Shown here in pieces: positions 47,549 through 59,290 of a stretch of 64,000 nt of DNA (the first letter of the stretch is position 1; the number at the start of each line of letters is the position of its first letter). This DNA is from Annona cherimola (Eukaryota > Streptophyta > Magnoliopsida > Magnoliales > Annonaceae). Made by a program: the position numbers and the translations under genes. Location: positions 122,048,564 to 122,112,563 of the forward strand of contig CM059971.1 in the NCBI GenBank assembly GCA_030490835.1. The letters are read 5' to 3'. Under the pieces are notes generated by a model. It was not told the origin of the DNA and did no database searches. It saw nothing but the letters and a program-made list of their open reading frames with translations.

Positions 47549-47990
47549 GGGCACATTTGATGGTTTGGAAAAAAATGTGGAAAAGAAGTTGAACCAAAAG
47601 TTTTTTAAATAAATAAGATAATAATGTAATATGATGAGACTTGAGAGTAATGATTATGACTAAAAAGAAAAAATTGAAACAGATAAAATAATTGTATAAA
47701 AAATATATGGAGAAATAATTACAATATAATAAAAAAGTAGATAGGAAAATTATTGAAATAATTTAAGATCCATTTGGTAATGTTGAAGAAAATAGATAAG
47801 AAAACAATGTAGGATCCAACCAGCCCAAATACTACTACTTATTTGCTTTTTCTCATAAACATGCTAATTTAAGTATATTTAATCTATAAGTCAAATTTTA
47901 ACATTGGTAAAGTTATATGTACATTTTGAATTTTAAAAAGAGAAGTATTATGTATGGTTAAAAGTTAAAAAAAAGTTAATTAGTTAAACA
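47549..47990. mobile_element. MITE remnants (family A then family B)
   Basis: 47549-47780 has family-A interior motifs and weak GGGCACATTTGATGG / TCCATTTGG ends. 47835-47990 has half of a family-B core (ATGCTAATTTAAGTATATTTAATC). Both are eroded. Confidence 0.4.
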
Positions 47991-49151
47991 TCAAATTACT
48001 TAGAAAAAAATTGGCGCGGAAAGAGGAGAAAGTGGATATCGCACCTACTAAGGTAATAAAAACGCTCACTCACTTTTCTTGGCTAGCAGACAAAAAACTC
48101 GTAACAAAGTGATGAGAACATTTTCTACGGGAGAGTATGGGCCGTGGATGGGTCCCACCAGGCTTCTTAGGCTAGCTCGTCGTATCCGGAAGGAGAAGAA
48201 GAAGAAAAAAAGAAAAAGCCTAGATGCCTCAGAGCTCTGGTCCTCGCTTGATTACGTCCGCTCAATCCACTGTTGGAAACGACTAGATGTTTACAAGCTC
48301 CACCACTGGTGCATACATTCATTCCCCGTCTTTCCACGCATGCGGATTACGACAGCCGTAACATTTTCAGCATATAACTCGTGAACATTGAATAATAACA
48401 TTTAAAAAACCTTCTACCTAATATTATAGACTATTGTGCGCCGATAATATCAGTTCCCATTTATTTTGATGCTTCCAGGTAAGCGAAAGATATACCTACC
48501 TTTATTTTTACTCGACATGAATCAATCATGCTAATTCTTTCCCACTTTCCCATCATTTGTTAGACCTCCTCAAAATCTTTATTTTATTAAAGATGATCCT
48601 TTCAAAAAGGAATTTTCATTTAATATTTGACAACTTTGACGTCACCTCCTTTTCACGGACAGAGGGTACACGCTGCACCAGCATCTACTTTGAGGTTTTC
48701 CGAATTTATAAATAACCCGCCATACTCATAACATTTTTTTAATTAAGCTACAACTTATCTTCAATATCTATAATTAAAGGAACACCCATAAATCATCTAA
48801 TAATACTCTCTTTGAATAGTAAAATTTAAGACATACAAACAACAAAATTGATTTCAAAGTTCAAACATTCCAAAATGTCATACCGCGTGCGGGAAAAAAA
48901 GGAGGTGACCAAAATAAATGGGTTCTATCAAATCAAAGCGAAGAGTCTATTAAGACGTAGATGGAGAAACCACATTAGCACATCAGGGATTTTTATCTAA
49001 GATGTCAAAAAAGACCTGTTTAAGAGACCTGTTCATAAAAATCGGGGAAGTTAAAGCCATAGAATATCTACTCTGCAGGCTAACTCCCAAGCTAAAGAAA
49101 TACGTATTATAGGGAAGATACGACTGCTGAAGACCTGAGCAAACCATGAGA
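47991..49151. other. Spacer between lipase-like and UreG genes, with a repeat shared with the window end
   Basis: 48079-48384 is a 101-aa ORF with no recognisable family. Its end overlaps a segment (48373-48530) that is repeated at 63843-64000. 48540-49151 is AT-rich and probably includes the UreG 3' UTR. Confidence 0.4.
48373..48530 (+). repeat. 158-bp repeat shared with 63843-64000
   Basis: Identical to the last 158 bases of the window except C/T at 48385/63855. The repeat continues at the far copy beyond the window edge, so its full length and nature are unknown. Confidence 0.93.
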
Positions 49152-49704
49152 TCAGTGACGCTTCCCCCCTGTTGCTACTTCCCAGGCTTGCAGAATGTGA
49201 TTCACAATCTGCTCTACTCCAACCCCATGCTTCACCTGCAGATGTGGTCAACAACAAAAGGTTCATATCAAAGGGTGCTAATGCATTCTAAAACTGGCAA
49301 TTGAGAGCAGCATGTGACAGCATCACAGATGTCAAGATTTACATGCATGCTTGTCATCTTTCTCTCTAACAATCTTATTTTTCTCTCTGTGATGAATCAT
49401 ACAGCATCATGTAGTTGCCCCTGAAAACTAACATACCATAATGTTATGAATCCCTTGACAATGATATCAATTTATTTTCCATAATGCCTGCTGGCACAAG
49501 TTGTCGCGTGCTGATCTGGATCTGCAAATTTTCCAGAACTTCCTATGGACATGCAAATCTTTCTCCCATAGAATAGATAGTTTCTTGAAATGATGCAAGT
49601 TAGTACTCAGTGATAACTACTGTACAAACCTGAGCAAAAACAAAAGGTCCACCGTCACGCATCCGAAGTGCATCTCGCTCCATGACTGCCAGGTCGGCTC
49701 CAAC

Positions 49705-50620
49705 TAGGGGTGTAAATCGGGTCGGGTTGACTCGGGTTGGCACAAATACAACCCTAACCCACCTTGTAAAATCACAACCCAACCCTATTTTCAACCCTAC
49801 TTTTCACATCTTAACCCAACCCTATTTCAACCCACCTCAAATCGGTTCGGTTCGGGTTAGAAATCGGGCTAATAGATTACACATGTTATCAATGCTAGTT
49901 AAAGTTTTGTTCACCTGAATTTCTAAAATAATAAAAATAATTATAATTATAAAAACAATAAGTACCAATAAAAGTTCTACATAGCTCAAAAGTAGATGAT
50001 AAGTTTAGTAATTGATTCTTTTTTTGTTTTTGTATTTTTGAGCAATCGATGTCTTCTGCAAGTCAAAAAGTGAAAGCCAAGTAAAATTATTACAGTAAAT
50101 TATGCAAAATAGAAAAATGAATATTATAGTCTTACTTACCTTCTTAGTTGGCTTCCAATCAAAGCTACAAAGATCTTAAGTTCTCAGTTGACCTGTTATA
50201 TTATTCTAAATCACCAATGCGAGCAAATATCTAAACAACCTATTTACGATGCAATATAACCAAATAATCCAAACACAATTTCACAACTAATGAACCAAAT
50301 ATATTTCCAAACCAAATAAATTCAAATAACATTTGACAACCAAATAGTCAAACAAATTTTCAAACTCAACATAATTTTATTTAAATATCTAAGCAATATG
50401 AATGAAATACACTCTCATAAATATATGTAAATATATATCTTATGAAATCGGGTCGGGTCGGGTTGACCGACACCTAACCCAACCCAACCCATTTTTAAAA
50501 TCGGGTCGGGTTGAACCCATTTTTTAAAAACCAAATTTCCAAAACCTCAACCCAACCATGGTATAAATCGGTTCGGGTTGATGCGGGCTCGGGTTGAACC
50601 CAACCCTATTTACACCCCTA
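49705..50620. mobile_element. Non-autonomous hAT element (916 bp) inside a UreG exon
   Basis: Inverted ends TAGGGGTGTAAAT and ATTTACACCCCTA, flanked by the exact 8-bp duplication GCTCCAAC (49697-49704 and 50621-50628; GTTGGAGC in the gene's sense). Both duplicated copies are the UreG codons for Val-Gly-Ala. Subterminal GGGTCGGGTTG runs face each other; the middle is AT-rich and holds no transposase. Same superfamily as 3950-4681 but a different terminal variant. Confidence 0.95.
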
Positions 50621-51375
50621 GCTCCAACTGCTGGCGCTAGGTCAGTCTTGTTGATTACCTGAGGTTAAAATTTATTCTTAAAATAAGAAAAACTGTTGAT
50701 AAATATTGATGCTTTATGAGATATAAGTCTTGTATATTAGACAAACAAGCACTGGTAGTTAGGAATGGAGATCCTTCATACCAGTAAGTCTGCCTGGGTT
50801 ATTCCTGGGCCGCCTTTGCGAGGTATTTTATCACCTCCAGAAACATCAATAATGTAGATGATATAGTCTGCCAACTCCCTGCTGAAGTTAGCAGCCAAAT
50901 TATCTGCAGTCAGGGATTTTAAGATGCATGTAAGTGCCTTCACACAAGATATTTCTGTCAACTCATGAAACAGTTTTCACAAATAAAGGCAAAACACAAA
51001 TTTCCGAGAACATTCAAAAATAGGAACAGTAAGAATTCCAAAAAAAAAAAAAGTCTAAAGCTGCAGGAAACTTGAAAAGTGTGATTGTGAAGGAATAGAA
51101 ATCTTGAACAAAAGCACCAACATGATGATTTGGAGCCTAAGCAATAAGTACACCATAGTAGTATATGTGGTAATGTTAGCCCTTAAGATGTTTCTAGAAA
51201 TTCTCTTGTTCAGAAACATACAGCAACATTGGGAGTCCGAAAGGTCAGAAATTAAACTCGGAGTTTTCAACCCCTAAGAATAACTTTGAATTTGAAATTC
51301 AATCAACTCTTGACTTGAATGACCAAACAAATCAGGAGGTGGAAACATTCCATTCACGATGGTGGAAAAGGCTTT

Positions 51376-51652
51376 GGGTGTGTTTGGCAATAAGTATAAA
51401 ATATCAAGTTAAAACTTCTCAATATAAACTTTTCGCTCTCCATAACTACTATATTTTTTAATCATTTTTTCACATTTTCCTATACAACTATACTTTTCAA
51501 TCATTTCTACACAATTACCTATACAACTAACCTATCTATTTTAACTTTATCTTTTTTACTCCTCATCATTACCCCTATCATATCGCATCATTTTACAACT
51601 TTTACTCTAAAAAACTTTTCACTAAAAGTTTTATCCATTCCCAAACACGCCC
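51376..51652. mobile_element. Tourist-like MITE (family A) in UreG intron 4
   Basis: Ends GGGTGTGTTTGGCAA and TTCCCAAACACGCCC, with TTT on each side (51373-51375, 51653-51655). About 277 bp. Confidence 0.8.
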
Positions 51653-53249
51653 TTTAACTAAAAATATTACAAATTTCAAGTTTGATTTGAAATTATCGCC
51701 AAAGGCAAGTGCAAAGAAATGCTTATTATCAATTGCACAACTGTCCCAATGTTCACTTCTGTCTTTTCACTCTCCAGAGCTTCCGAAACCTGATCCCCTC
51801 TAGAAAGAAGATTAAAGAAAGAAACAGAAATGCAAGCATAGAAATGTTTGCAGCATCAAAAAAGTTAAAATGGAATAGGGTAAGCAGGTGCAGCAAATAC
51901 CTCCTCCTGATTCACAAAGGAGTAAATCTGCTTTGTACAAGTTGGATAGCTCCTCTAATGGACCCAGGTTAATACTAATATCTTCTCGGATGGCAGCATG
52001 TGGACAGCCTCCTGTTTCTACAGCACGAATCCTTTCTTCTGGAAGTGCTCCATGCTTCACCAAGAACTCACCATCCTCTCTTGTAAAGATATCATTTGTT
52101 ACCTGAAAAATGATTTCCAAACAGAGTCTTTTAAAAAGATCAGTTTATGTAGAACATTAAAGCTGGAAGCAGCATCCAGAAACTACATAATGAAAAAAAA
52201 GGCAAAAACAAAAATTACATAAAATAAGTAAATCTTATGGCTTCAACTTTTCTTAGTTGTTTTGTATCATACCATTTTAACTTACCAGATCACTAAAATT
52301 GACATCAGAAGAGTCACAATGTTCCTAAGAACTCTCCAGTTGTTCAGACATGGAAAAGGTTCCCCGGCCCTGGTAGGCATTTCATGTGAAACATCCGCAT
52401 TTTGTATAGGTTTCCAGGAGAGAGCTATCAATCATTAAATCAATCTAAGCATGCAAAAGTGTTTTAACCATAAGTTATCAACTCAATAACTGAGGGTCAT
52501 ATCTAGGGTGAAACTAAGTGATATCTCACCTTGGAAAACTCAAAAGGAGAAGTTGGAGAAAATTTCCAAGTCTAGGAGCCAAGGAGAAGGTGGCAGAGTG
52601 TCTGCACAAGATAACACAGCACTTAAGAGGCTGAAAAACAGGCCGGAGTTGACCTGGGGCAGGCTACAGCAACTGAGGTCAGCATCCCCTTTTTATAGGG
52701 GTTAGGATCCTGGGCCCAGAGCCCGAGGTAGGGCTCCCTGGGACCAATGACACAGACATTTGGGGTTTTGCGCTTTTTACTTTTCATGTGGCTCACTTTT
52801 GCATAGCTTGACCTTGGTCATAGGCAGGGACGATGTGTACACCAGTTTCCACTTAACCATTCATTTGCACAAAATCTGGCCACTTCCTTACTCCTTTCTA
52901 CTCTGTATCTAGTTACAACTGCAGTTTTAAATCAACAGCTACATCCAATGCAGACAAAAACAAATCCTTTTGGAAGTGCTTTAAAAATTACATGATTTAA
53001 TTTGATTTCGTATATTTACTTTATTCAAGTGCTTGCCCAAATTACCCACTATCCAAGTCAGATTCAGTTTTGTGATCTTGTAACTGTAATTTAATATGCT
53101 TAGATTAGGGCAGCTTGGAAAACACAACGATCCCTATCATATCTATATTTTCTTTCTTTCTTTCTTTGTTCCTTTTGTTCTTCGTTTTGAAAAAAGCACA
53201 AATACAATAGACATAGGACCATTTATATTGTCATGGAAACCCCATCATT

Positions 53250-53585
53250 GCATAGTATTTTCTGCACACAATCCCCATCTACAAGTATGTAAAAGCAACA
53301 TGATAAAATGGTTCAATACTAAATATCAATTCTCCAGTTCTATATTCAACAACTAAACCGCTTAAAATATCATTACTATGTGGATAAATGGTTTTATCAG
53401 TATTGTTACATTCTAATGCACACGTGAATGGATCTAAATATTTTTCATAATTTACATATGATAATGTATTTCTAAGCAAATGTAGCCCATGCACATCTTT
53501 GATTTGCATGAAATTTAGTCTCGTAGCAAAATAAATAATGTTAAATATAATTGATGAAGTGGATTTCTCATAACTCATCAAGGTG
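53250..53585. mobile_element. Foldback MITE (family C) in UreG intron 3
   Basis: Matches 38283-38740 in order and orientation, e.g. AATCCCCATCTACAAGTATG, ATCATTACTATGTGGATAAATGG and CAAATGTAGCCCATGCACAT. Confidence 0.6.
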
Positions 53586-54642
53586 AGAAAAATGGATGCA
53601 GTTGCATGAAACCACTTCTATGTAGCCTGGTAACAATAGAAGCAGGACTGAATATAAAAACTGGCACTACGATCTAGAATAGAATTCCAGAAAATAAAAT
53701 TAGATGCTTAAAAGTTAAAACGACATCTTTGCAGCTGCTTGGTAAGTCATTTTTCAATCAACTAACTTGTATAGTGTGGCAGATATTTCTGATGAATCTA
53801 TAAAGATAAAAGAAGCACATGAAAAAGTCAAGAGAATGAAGATGAAACCCTTTAGTGCTTATATGATGGTGCATACCGCTGCAAGACTGTACTTGTCACG
53901 CAAAAACTGGCACAGTGCAAGCATTAAAGCTGTTTTCCTGCAACAATCTACATGTGTCAGCATGATCCCAAGTATAGAACATTCTAATGTCAGCCATTGC
54001 ATCAAAAATGAATAGCAAGAAAACATCTAGTAATAAATCTGCTCCCCCACAATGAGTCGAGATCAAGAGAGACATGCATGTGGACAATCCATTGTTACTC
54101 TATATGAAAGGTCAAGGTTTAATACAGAAAGCAAATATGAAGCAAGCAGAAAAATCGAATCCGATTGAAAAGTAAGATTTCTTCCATTTACCAATCTCTT
54201 CACCATTCTCTGAACTATAGAATCCATCAAAGAGAGAAATTAGTGCATATATATGTATAAAAGAAGGCTGAGTGTTATCTTTAAGAATTCCACATCCGAA
54301 ACAAAATTTTTCATATTAGGAAAAATTAAAAAGAAACAGAAAAAAGAAAAAAAAAGCACCATAATCTTCCCCTGCGAGCCCTGCCAGCAGGCATTCCTGC
54401 CTTCAAGTTGACAACAGTCACAAGGATCATATGAGTGCTTTAATGAATCACAATGAACTCTGATAAGCCTCAAAGGTTCAGACTGGATTAGACTGCCATC
54501 TACAAGATGAAAAACAATAGTTCATTTAATAAAACAAAACCAATTCGCCTAGCCCATCTGCAAAGCCTTTGACATAAGAATAATCTTCGTGCTACCAAAT
54601 TTTACAAATGACATCATCTCCTCACTGAAGACCTCTTAAATT

Positions 54643-54963
54643 GGATTTCAATTGTATGCATCCGGGTGCATTTAACTCCTTTTTTTATTTTTTTTCCAAT
54701 TTTTTTGCACGAAATTGTTAATATAGGTGTTAATTTTTACCATTTTTGGAGATTTTAAGGTTTTTTTCGGATTTTTAAAAATGCCACTTATTTTTAAAAA
54801 TCTGATAAAAATATCTAAAAATCTCCAAATTTAGTAAAACTTGATACGCATTAAATACAATTAGATTAAAGATTATATAAAAAATTCAAAAAAATAAAAA
54901 AATAGATATTTGCACCTGAGTGCACCGAGTCTAAGTGCACCCGGGTGCATATATCTGAAATCC
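54643..54963. mobile_element. Foldback Mutator-type MITE (family B) in UreG intron 2, TSD CTTAAATT
   Basis: Inverted ends GGATTTCAATTGTATGCATCC and the inverse of ATATATCTGAAATCC, flanked by CTTAAATT on both sides (54635-54642, 54964-54971). The terminal zone carries GCACCCGGGTGCA-type palindromes; the inner part folds back on itself. Confidence 0.85.
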
Positions 54964-55983
54964 CTTAAATTGAATCAAAATTTGTCATGTATCAAAAAGG
55001 CAGAAAGATAATGTGCTGTATAAATTTTGGTTTGAGATATGCGTCTTTTGCCAAAACATAACCCATTAAAATTACACACAAAATAAATAAATGTCCAAAT
55101 ATACAAAGTCATATGCCTTCATCTCCTATTAAAACGTCACCAATTTCACTGAGCCAGAGTTCTTTTTTTTATTAAATAACTAAATTAGGCACTAGTAGAA
55201 TATAATCCAAATTGTCAGAGAGAAAGAAACCAATTTGTCAGCTTTTACGCATTTCTAGGGCACAGCTAATTGTGGCACGTATTAACAACTTAACATGACT
55301 ACAAACAGGCGTGCTCAAATTTTCTTTCAACAAGATTTCAACGGGAGATGGAATAAGGTCTAGTTCATCACCAATACCAATGCAATCACAAGCCCAGAAA
55401 AAGTTATATTCCTGCTAAAAAACCAAAGACATACATCCAAACAATTTGTTTCGGACTCATGAACACCAAAAATGACCGAATGAACATTCAGTAAAGCTGG
55501 AATTCGTTGCATGATTCCAAAAAAAAAAAAAAAACGGATAATACGGCAAAAATACTAGATTTCTTCCGAGAACCCAAAAGCTTAAAGTGCATTGCACGAT
55601 TCACAACAAGATTACCCAGTTCCGACGGGACCACCAATCCCGATGGTGAAAGCTCTTTCTTTATAATCCCTGGAGGAAAGCGGAGGAGCCCTTCTGCTGA
55701 AATACCCGGGAGTGTAGATAGGCTCGTGTGAATGGGGAGCCAAACCATCATGGCTATGATATACCTTCCCATCGGGGCCCACCCACGATGATGCCCCATG
55801 AGAATCCCTACCAAAATGAAGAGCATGCAACAATCACCGACATTTCGATCAATCAAGAAAACAGAACACATGGAAGCAACCGAACAAGAAGTTGCAGTAC
55901 TCATGGGGGTGATGATGGTCATGATGGGAGTGGTGGTGGTGCTGGTCATGGTCATGATGATGGTGATGATCCTGGGAAGCCAT

Positions 55984-56369
55984 GGATGGATAGGTTTTGG
56001 AGTCCTGCTGCTCGTCCTAGCCTCCTAGGCCAAAGCTTCTTACCAAGTGGTCGTCTGGCCGCTGACTGTTGTTGATAATGAGAGAAAAGCGCTTGTGAGT
56101 TATGACCTGCGAGCTAGTAGTCTCCGTTTCCGTATCCAAAAGACGCGCAGCAAATTTCAAACCACCAGGCCCATCGAGCGTTTCGCAAACAATTGGGTGA
56201 GCCCCCGTACCCTGTATTGATTCCATGAATGAAATTGGAATATTATTTATTATACACCTCCGCCCTTGGTGAATACCATATTCGTAGTATTTTAAGATAA
56301 CAAATACTTATTGTATTGCGATTTGCTTTTCAAAACTAATTTTACATTAAAAAATTTGGATTTTGATAT
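55984..56369. other. UreG leader and promoter region
   Basis: Directly upstream of the UreG ATG. 55984-56230 has higher GC and short ORFs typical of a leader. No specific motif is assigned. Confidence 0.4.
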
Positions 56370-56525
56370 AGTGCACTGGTTACTTTAACCCTTTTTTTAG
56401 TTTTTTTGAAACTTTTTTAAACAATAGTTAATCTAAGTATATTTAACATGTATATCAAGTTTTAACATTTTCAGAGACTTTTAGATATTTATTTTTTTCT
56501 GAAAATCATTAATATTTTAGTAATT
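56370..56525. mobile_element. Foldback MITE (family B), left half only
   Basis: Has GTGCACTGG..TTTAACC then AATCTAAGTATATTTAACATGTATATCAAG and stops near the symmetric centre. Confidence 0.5.
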
Positions 56526-56949
56526 TTAATGAAGTTTTACTTTCGCTACTAACCGTGACCAAGAAAACACTGGATTCGCTTGATGGGCAAATTGCTTGAG
56601 CTAACGTAGTCATGCTGGATTAATTGTATTCTAGCTCGGAGCAATGAACCTATTTAAAGTAGCTCATACTAGAGAAACTCATGTACGAACAAGGATTTAT
56701 TTTACTCCCCGATCTAGCTACTCTAGGTTGGGGAGTAGGTCCAGGTGGGGAAGTTGTAGACATTTTTTCATTCTTTGTAGGAAAATTTGCATTATAAATT
56801 CTCTAACTTTCTTTATTAACATTTTGAACTCTGAAGTTTGGAAATTAGCATTTTAAACCTCATTAACTTTCAACTTTTGCATTTTAAACCTTGTTTGCTC
56901 ATCAAAAAAGCTCCGTGAAGTCGTGCGTAATGACAAAAAATGCCCATAA

Positions 56950-57064
56950 AACTAGATTCTGATCTTGTGCACCCGAGTGCACTTAGCTTTAGTGCACCTG
57001 GGTGCACCGAAGCCATTTGAACCCATTTTCTTTTTTTGAAATTTTTTTTATACAAATGTTAATC
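56950..57064. mobile_element. Foldback MITE (family B), left half, cut by hAT-like repeat
   Basis: GATCTTGTGCACCCGAGTGC start, GTGCACCTGGGTGCACC palindrome, and the core up to TACAAATGTTAATC where the hAT-like repeat begins. The right half is not found after 58120. Confidence 0.6.
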
Positions 57065-58120
57065 TAAGTGTGCAACTTGGTACCAGGTCGGTCTGAACCC
57101 ACCCGACCCGACCCGGTACCAAACCCAAAAATGGATTTTATTTTTTAGATTTTTTCAAAATAGACCCGGTTTCAACCCGACTCGTAGAAACCCAAAACCA
57201 AAACTGGGTTCGCACCAACCCAGTACCAAAACCCGACCCGGTGTAATTTATATAATTTTTTCATAAATTATACATATTTTTTTTGGAGACATGAACTCAT
57301 TTGAATTTTGAATTTATTTAAAAGTGGATGTAAACTTATTTAAACTTGAGATTTGTTTATATTGTCATTTTAAATTTGGATTGCACTTAAATTAGATTGG
57401 AATGTTGAACCATTATGCTTAGTGTATTTAGATTTAGTTGCTTTGAATAACTGTTATGTGGATAATGTTTGAATTTGGGTTGGCATGATAAATCTATTTC
57501 ATATTATACTTTCTGTTAGTATGAGAAATCTGTTAGTTTGAATTTGAGATTGCAGTATAAATTTGATTCATATTTTAAGTTTATTGGTATGACAAGTGGT
57601 CAATTTCTATTTTAGTAATTTGTATAATAAATATTCAGTTTGAATTCAATTTCAGCAATTTGTATGATAATGTTTAGTTTCAACCATAATAGTTAGTATG
57701 ATATGTTCATTTTCTATTTGCTACACTTGAGTCATTTCCATTAGCTATTAAATAGAAATGACCAACTAGTCATAAAACTAACTAATTTATCATTTATTTG
57801 TGTCTATAGGGTGCTGAAAAATTGCTTGTAGAGTTCATTCAAAGAATATTGCAGGATGTTGTAGAATTTAGCGTGAGGCTTGACTTCATAAACACAGGTA
57901 TGTATATTCCAATAATTTTTTTTTAGATTACAATTAAATTTAGAAAAAAATAGTTTATTGGTAACCCGAATTCTAATCCGAAACCAACCAAAACCAATGC
58001 GAACCCGGTCCGAACCCGAATTAAATTCTTAGGGTTTGGGTTTGGGTTTACTCCAACCCGGTTGGCTTAGGGTTTGGGTTCACTCCAACCCGGTATAACC
58101 TGAACCGAGTTGCACCCCTA
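57065..58120. mobile_element. hAT-like repeat (1056 bp) with an exon-like insert
   Basis: Ends TAAGTGTGCAACTTGG and the inverse of CCGAGTTGCACCCCTA, followed inwards by GACCCGACCC / GGTTTGGG runs. No matching 8-bp target duplication, so one flank has been lost. The segment 57810-57897 looks like a small exon (AG before, GTATGT after, 29 open codons). Confidence 0.65.
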
Positions 58121-58779
58121 ATCGAAGCGTCTCAAACATTCATCTACTAGCAACATCCTGCGTCACTGCCCGCCATAGCCACATGAACAAGGTAGCCTTG
58201 TCGGCAACCAAAAATCTTCAACTCCATTTAGCATCTGCACGCCTTGAAATCCAATCCTACAATTACAATAACATGGGCAATGGTAAGCTTGCAGCAACAA
58301 AATGCATCCCGCCACAGGTGATCAGGACCCATGCTTAAATACTTAAAATTAAAATTTTAGTAATTAAAAAAATTCTTTTTCACTCCTTGTATTGAAGTTG
58401 ACTCCCCAGTGCAATGATATGTTGTGATATGCTAGATCTGGACCATTGATATTATTGTGTTTTTGATTGATGGCGCATAGCAGTAGCGGTCTAGAGATTC
58501 CGAAGATGGCCTTAGAATATCAAAGCATGGAACACTCACTTGTTCATCCTAGTAAGAAATTTGATTGCATCGCACTTAATCTCCTGCGTCCATCTGCCAA
58601 ACCAAATTCTCATCGAGATCAATTCTGAGTCGTTTATCCTTTGAAGATGGGATCTTGTGAAACCTATTCGATGTACGTGTTTGAGGAAAGCCTGCTAACT
58701 TTACGTATTCCTCCTCACCACCATCACCATAGCTGCTCTCGGCCCATGGCCCTTCCTCAACAACAACATTCTCTCTATG

Positions 58780-59290
58780 TACAAGAGGTCGGGTTCCTTG
58801 GCCAATGGTCACCTAGTCTTCAACCAAATGCCTCGGAGAAGCGTAGTCTCCTTCAACGCCCTCATTGCAGCTTACGGACGAACTCCCCGCCGGCCCCCTG
58901 TTCACACCCTCCGCATGAAAATTAATGATTTATAGGTATGTGACGAACAGTAGGATCTAGAGAGATCTGCAGCTATTTTGTTGCATGGTGGGGATTGGTT
59001 TGGCGCCGACCAATTTCGGCTTTTCGATTGCTTTGAATGCTTGAAGCCAACTGGGGGATTACGCTGGCCGGAAATCATCCACCGCCCACATCATGAAATC
59101 AAAGCATTCTACCGATACGCCAATGATAAATGCATTGCTCGAGCTTTATTCTTAGTGTGGAGACTTGAAATCGTGTGCTCTGCTTTTAGAATGATCCAGG
59201 CACTAGACAAAATTTCATAGAATATAATGATAGCTGGGTATCTGGAGATGGGTGATGGAGAGAATGCAATGGAGTTTTTTGTACAATCCT
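58780..59290 (+). pseudogene. Decayed PPR (PLS-type) gene fragment
   Basis: Readable pieces in shifting frames: LVFNQMPRRSVVSFNALIAAYGR (here broken as two parts, NQMPRRSVV and SFNALIAAYG), then GFSIALNA, INALLELYS, CGDLKSCALL, and IAGYLEMGDGENAMEFF, the last three separated by stop codons TGA/TAG and at least two frameshifts. These are PPR hairpins of the PLS class, unlike the P-class gene at 23.4-27.3 kb. It lies between the inverted ends of the Mutator-like element and is no longer coding. Confidence 0.65.

Larger units (their letters stand above)
49152..55983 (-). pseudogene. UREG: Urease accessory protein UreG, exon 6 interrupted by a hAT element
   Basis: UreG is the GTPase that, with UreD and UreF, delivers nickel to urease in the cytosol. 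Minus-strand exons 55901-55983, 55616-55807, 53877-53937, 51901-52102, 50782-50903, 50621-50658 plus 49630-49696 (one exon split by the insertion) and 49152-49235 would encode 282 aa. A His-rich arm (17 His in the first 27 residues) is followed by HSHDGLAPHSHEPIYTPGYFSRRAPP, P-loop GPVGTGKT (87-94), [13 protein letters not shown] with metal-binding Cys145-Pro-His147, and NKTD (223-226). All splice sites are GT-AG and every exon is open. The insertion at 49705-50620 falls in codon 233; read through, the protein gains about 31 foreign residues and stops, losing residues 234-282. Whether it is a dead gene, a mutant allele or rescued by splicing cannot be told from sequence. Confidence 0.92.

Noticed and set aside
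49682..49918. 78-aa plus-strand ORF at the UreG exon 6 edge
   Set aside because: Chimera of antisense UreG exon and hAT terminal sequence; not a gene.
55728..56075. 115-aa plus-strand ORF (His/Gly/Asp-rich)
   Set aside because: Antisense shadow of the His-rich first exon of UreG.
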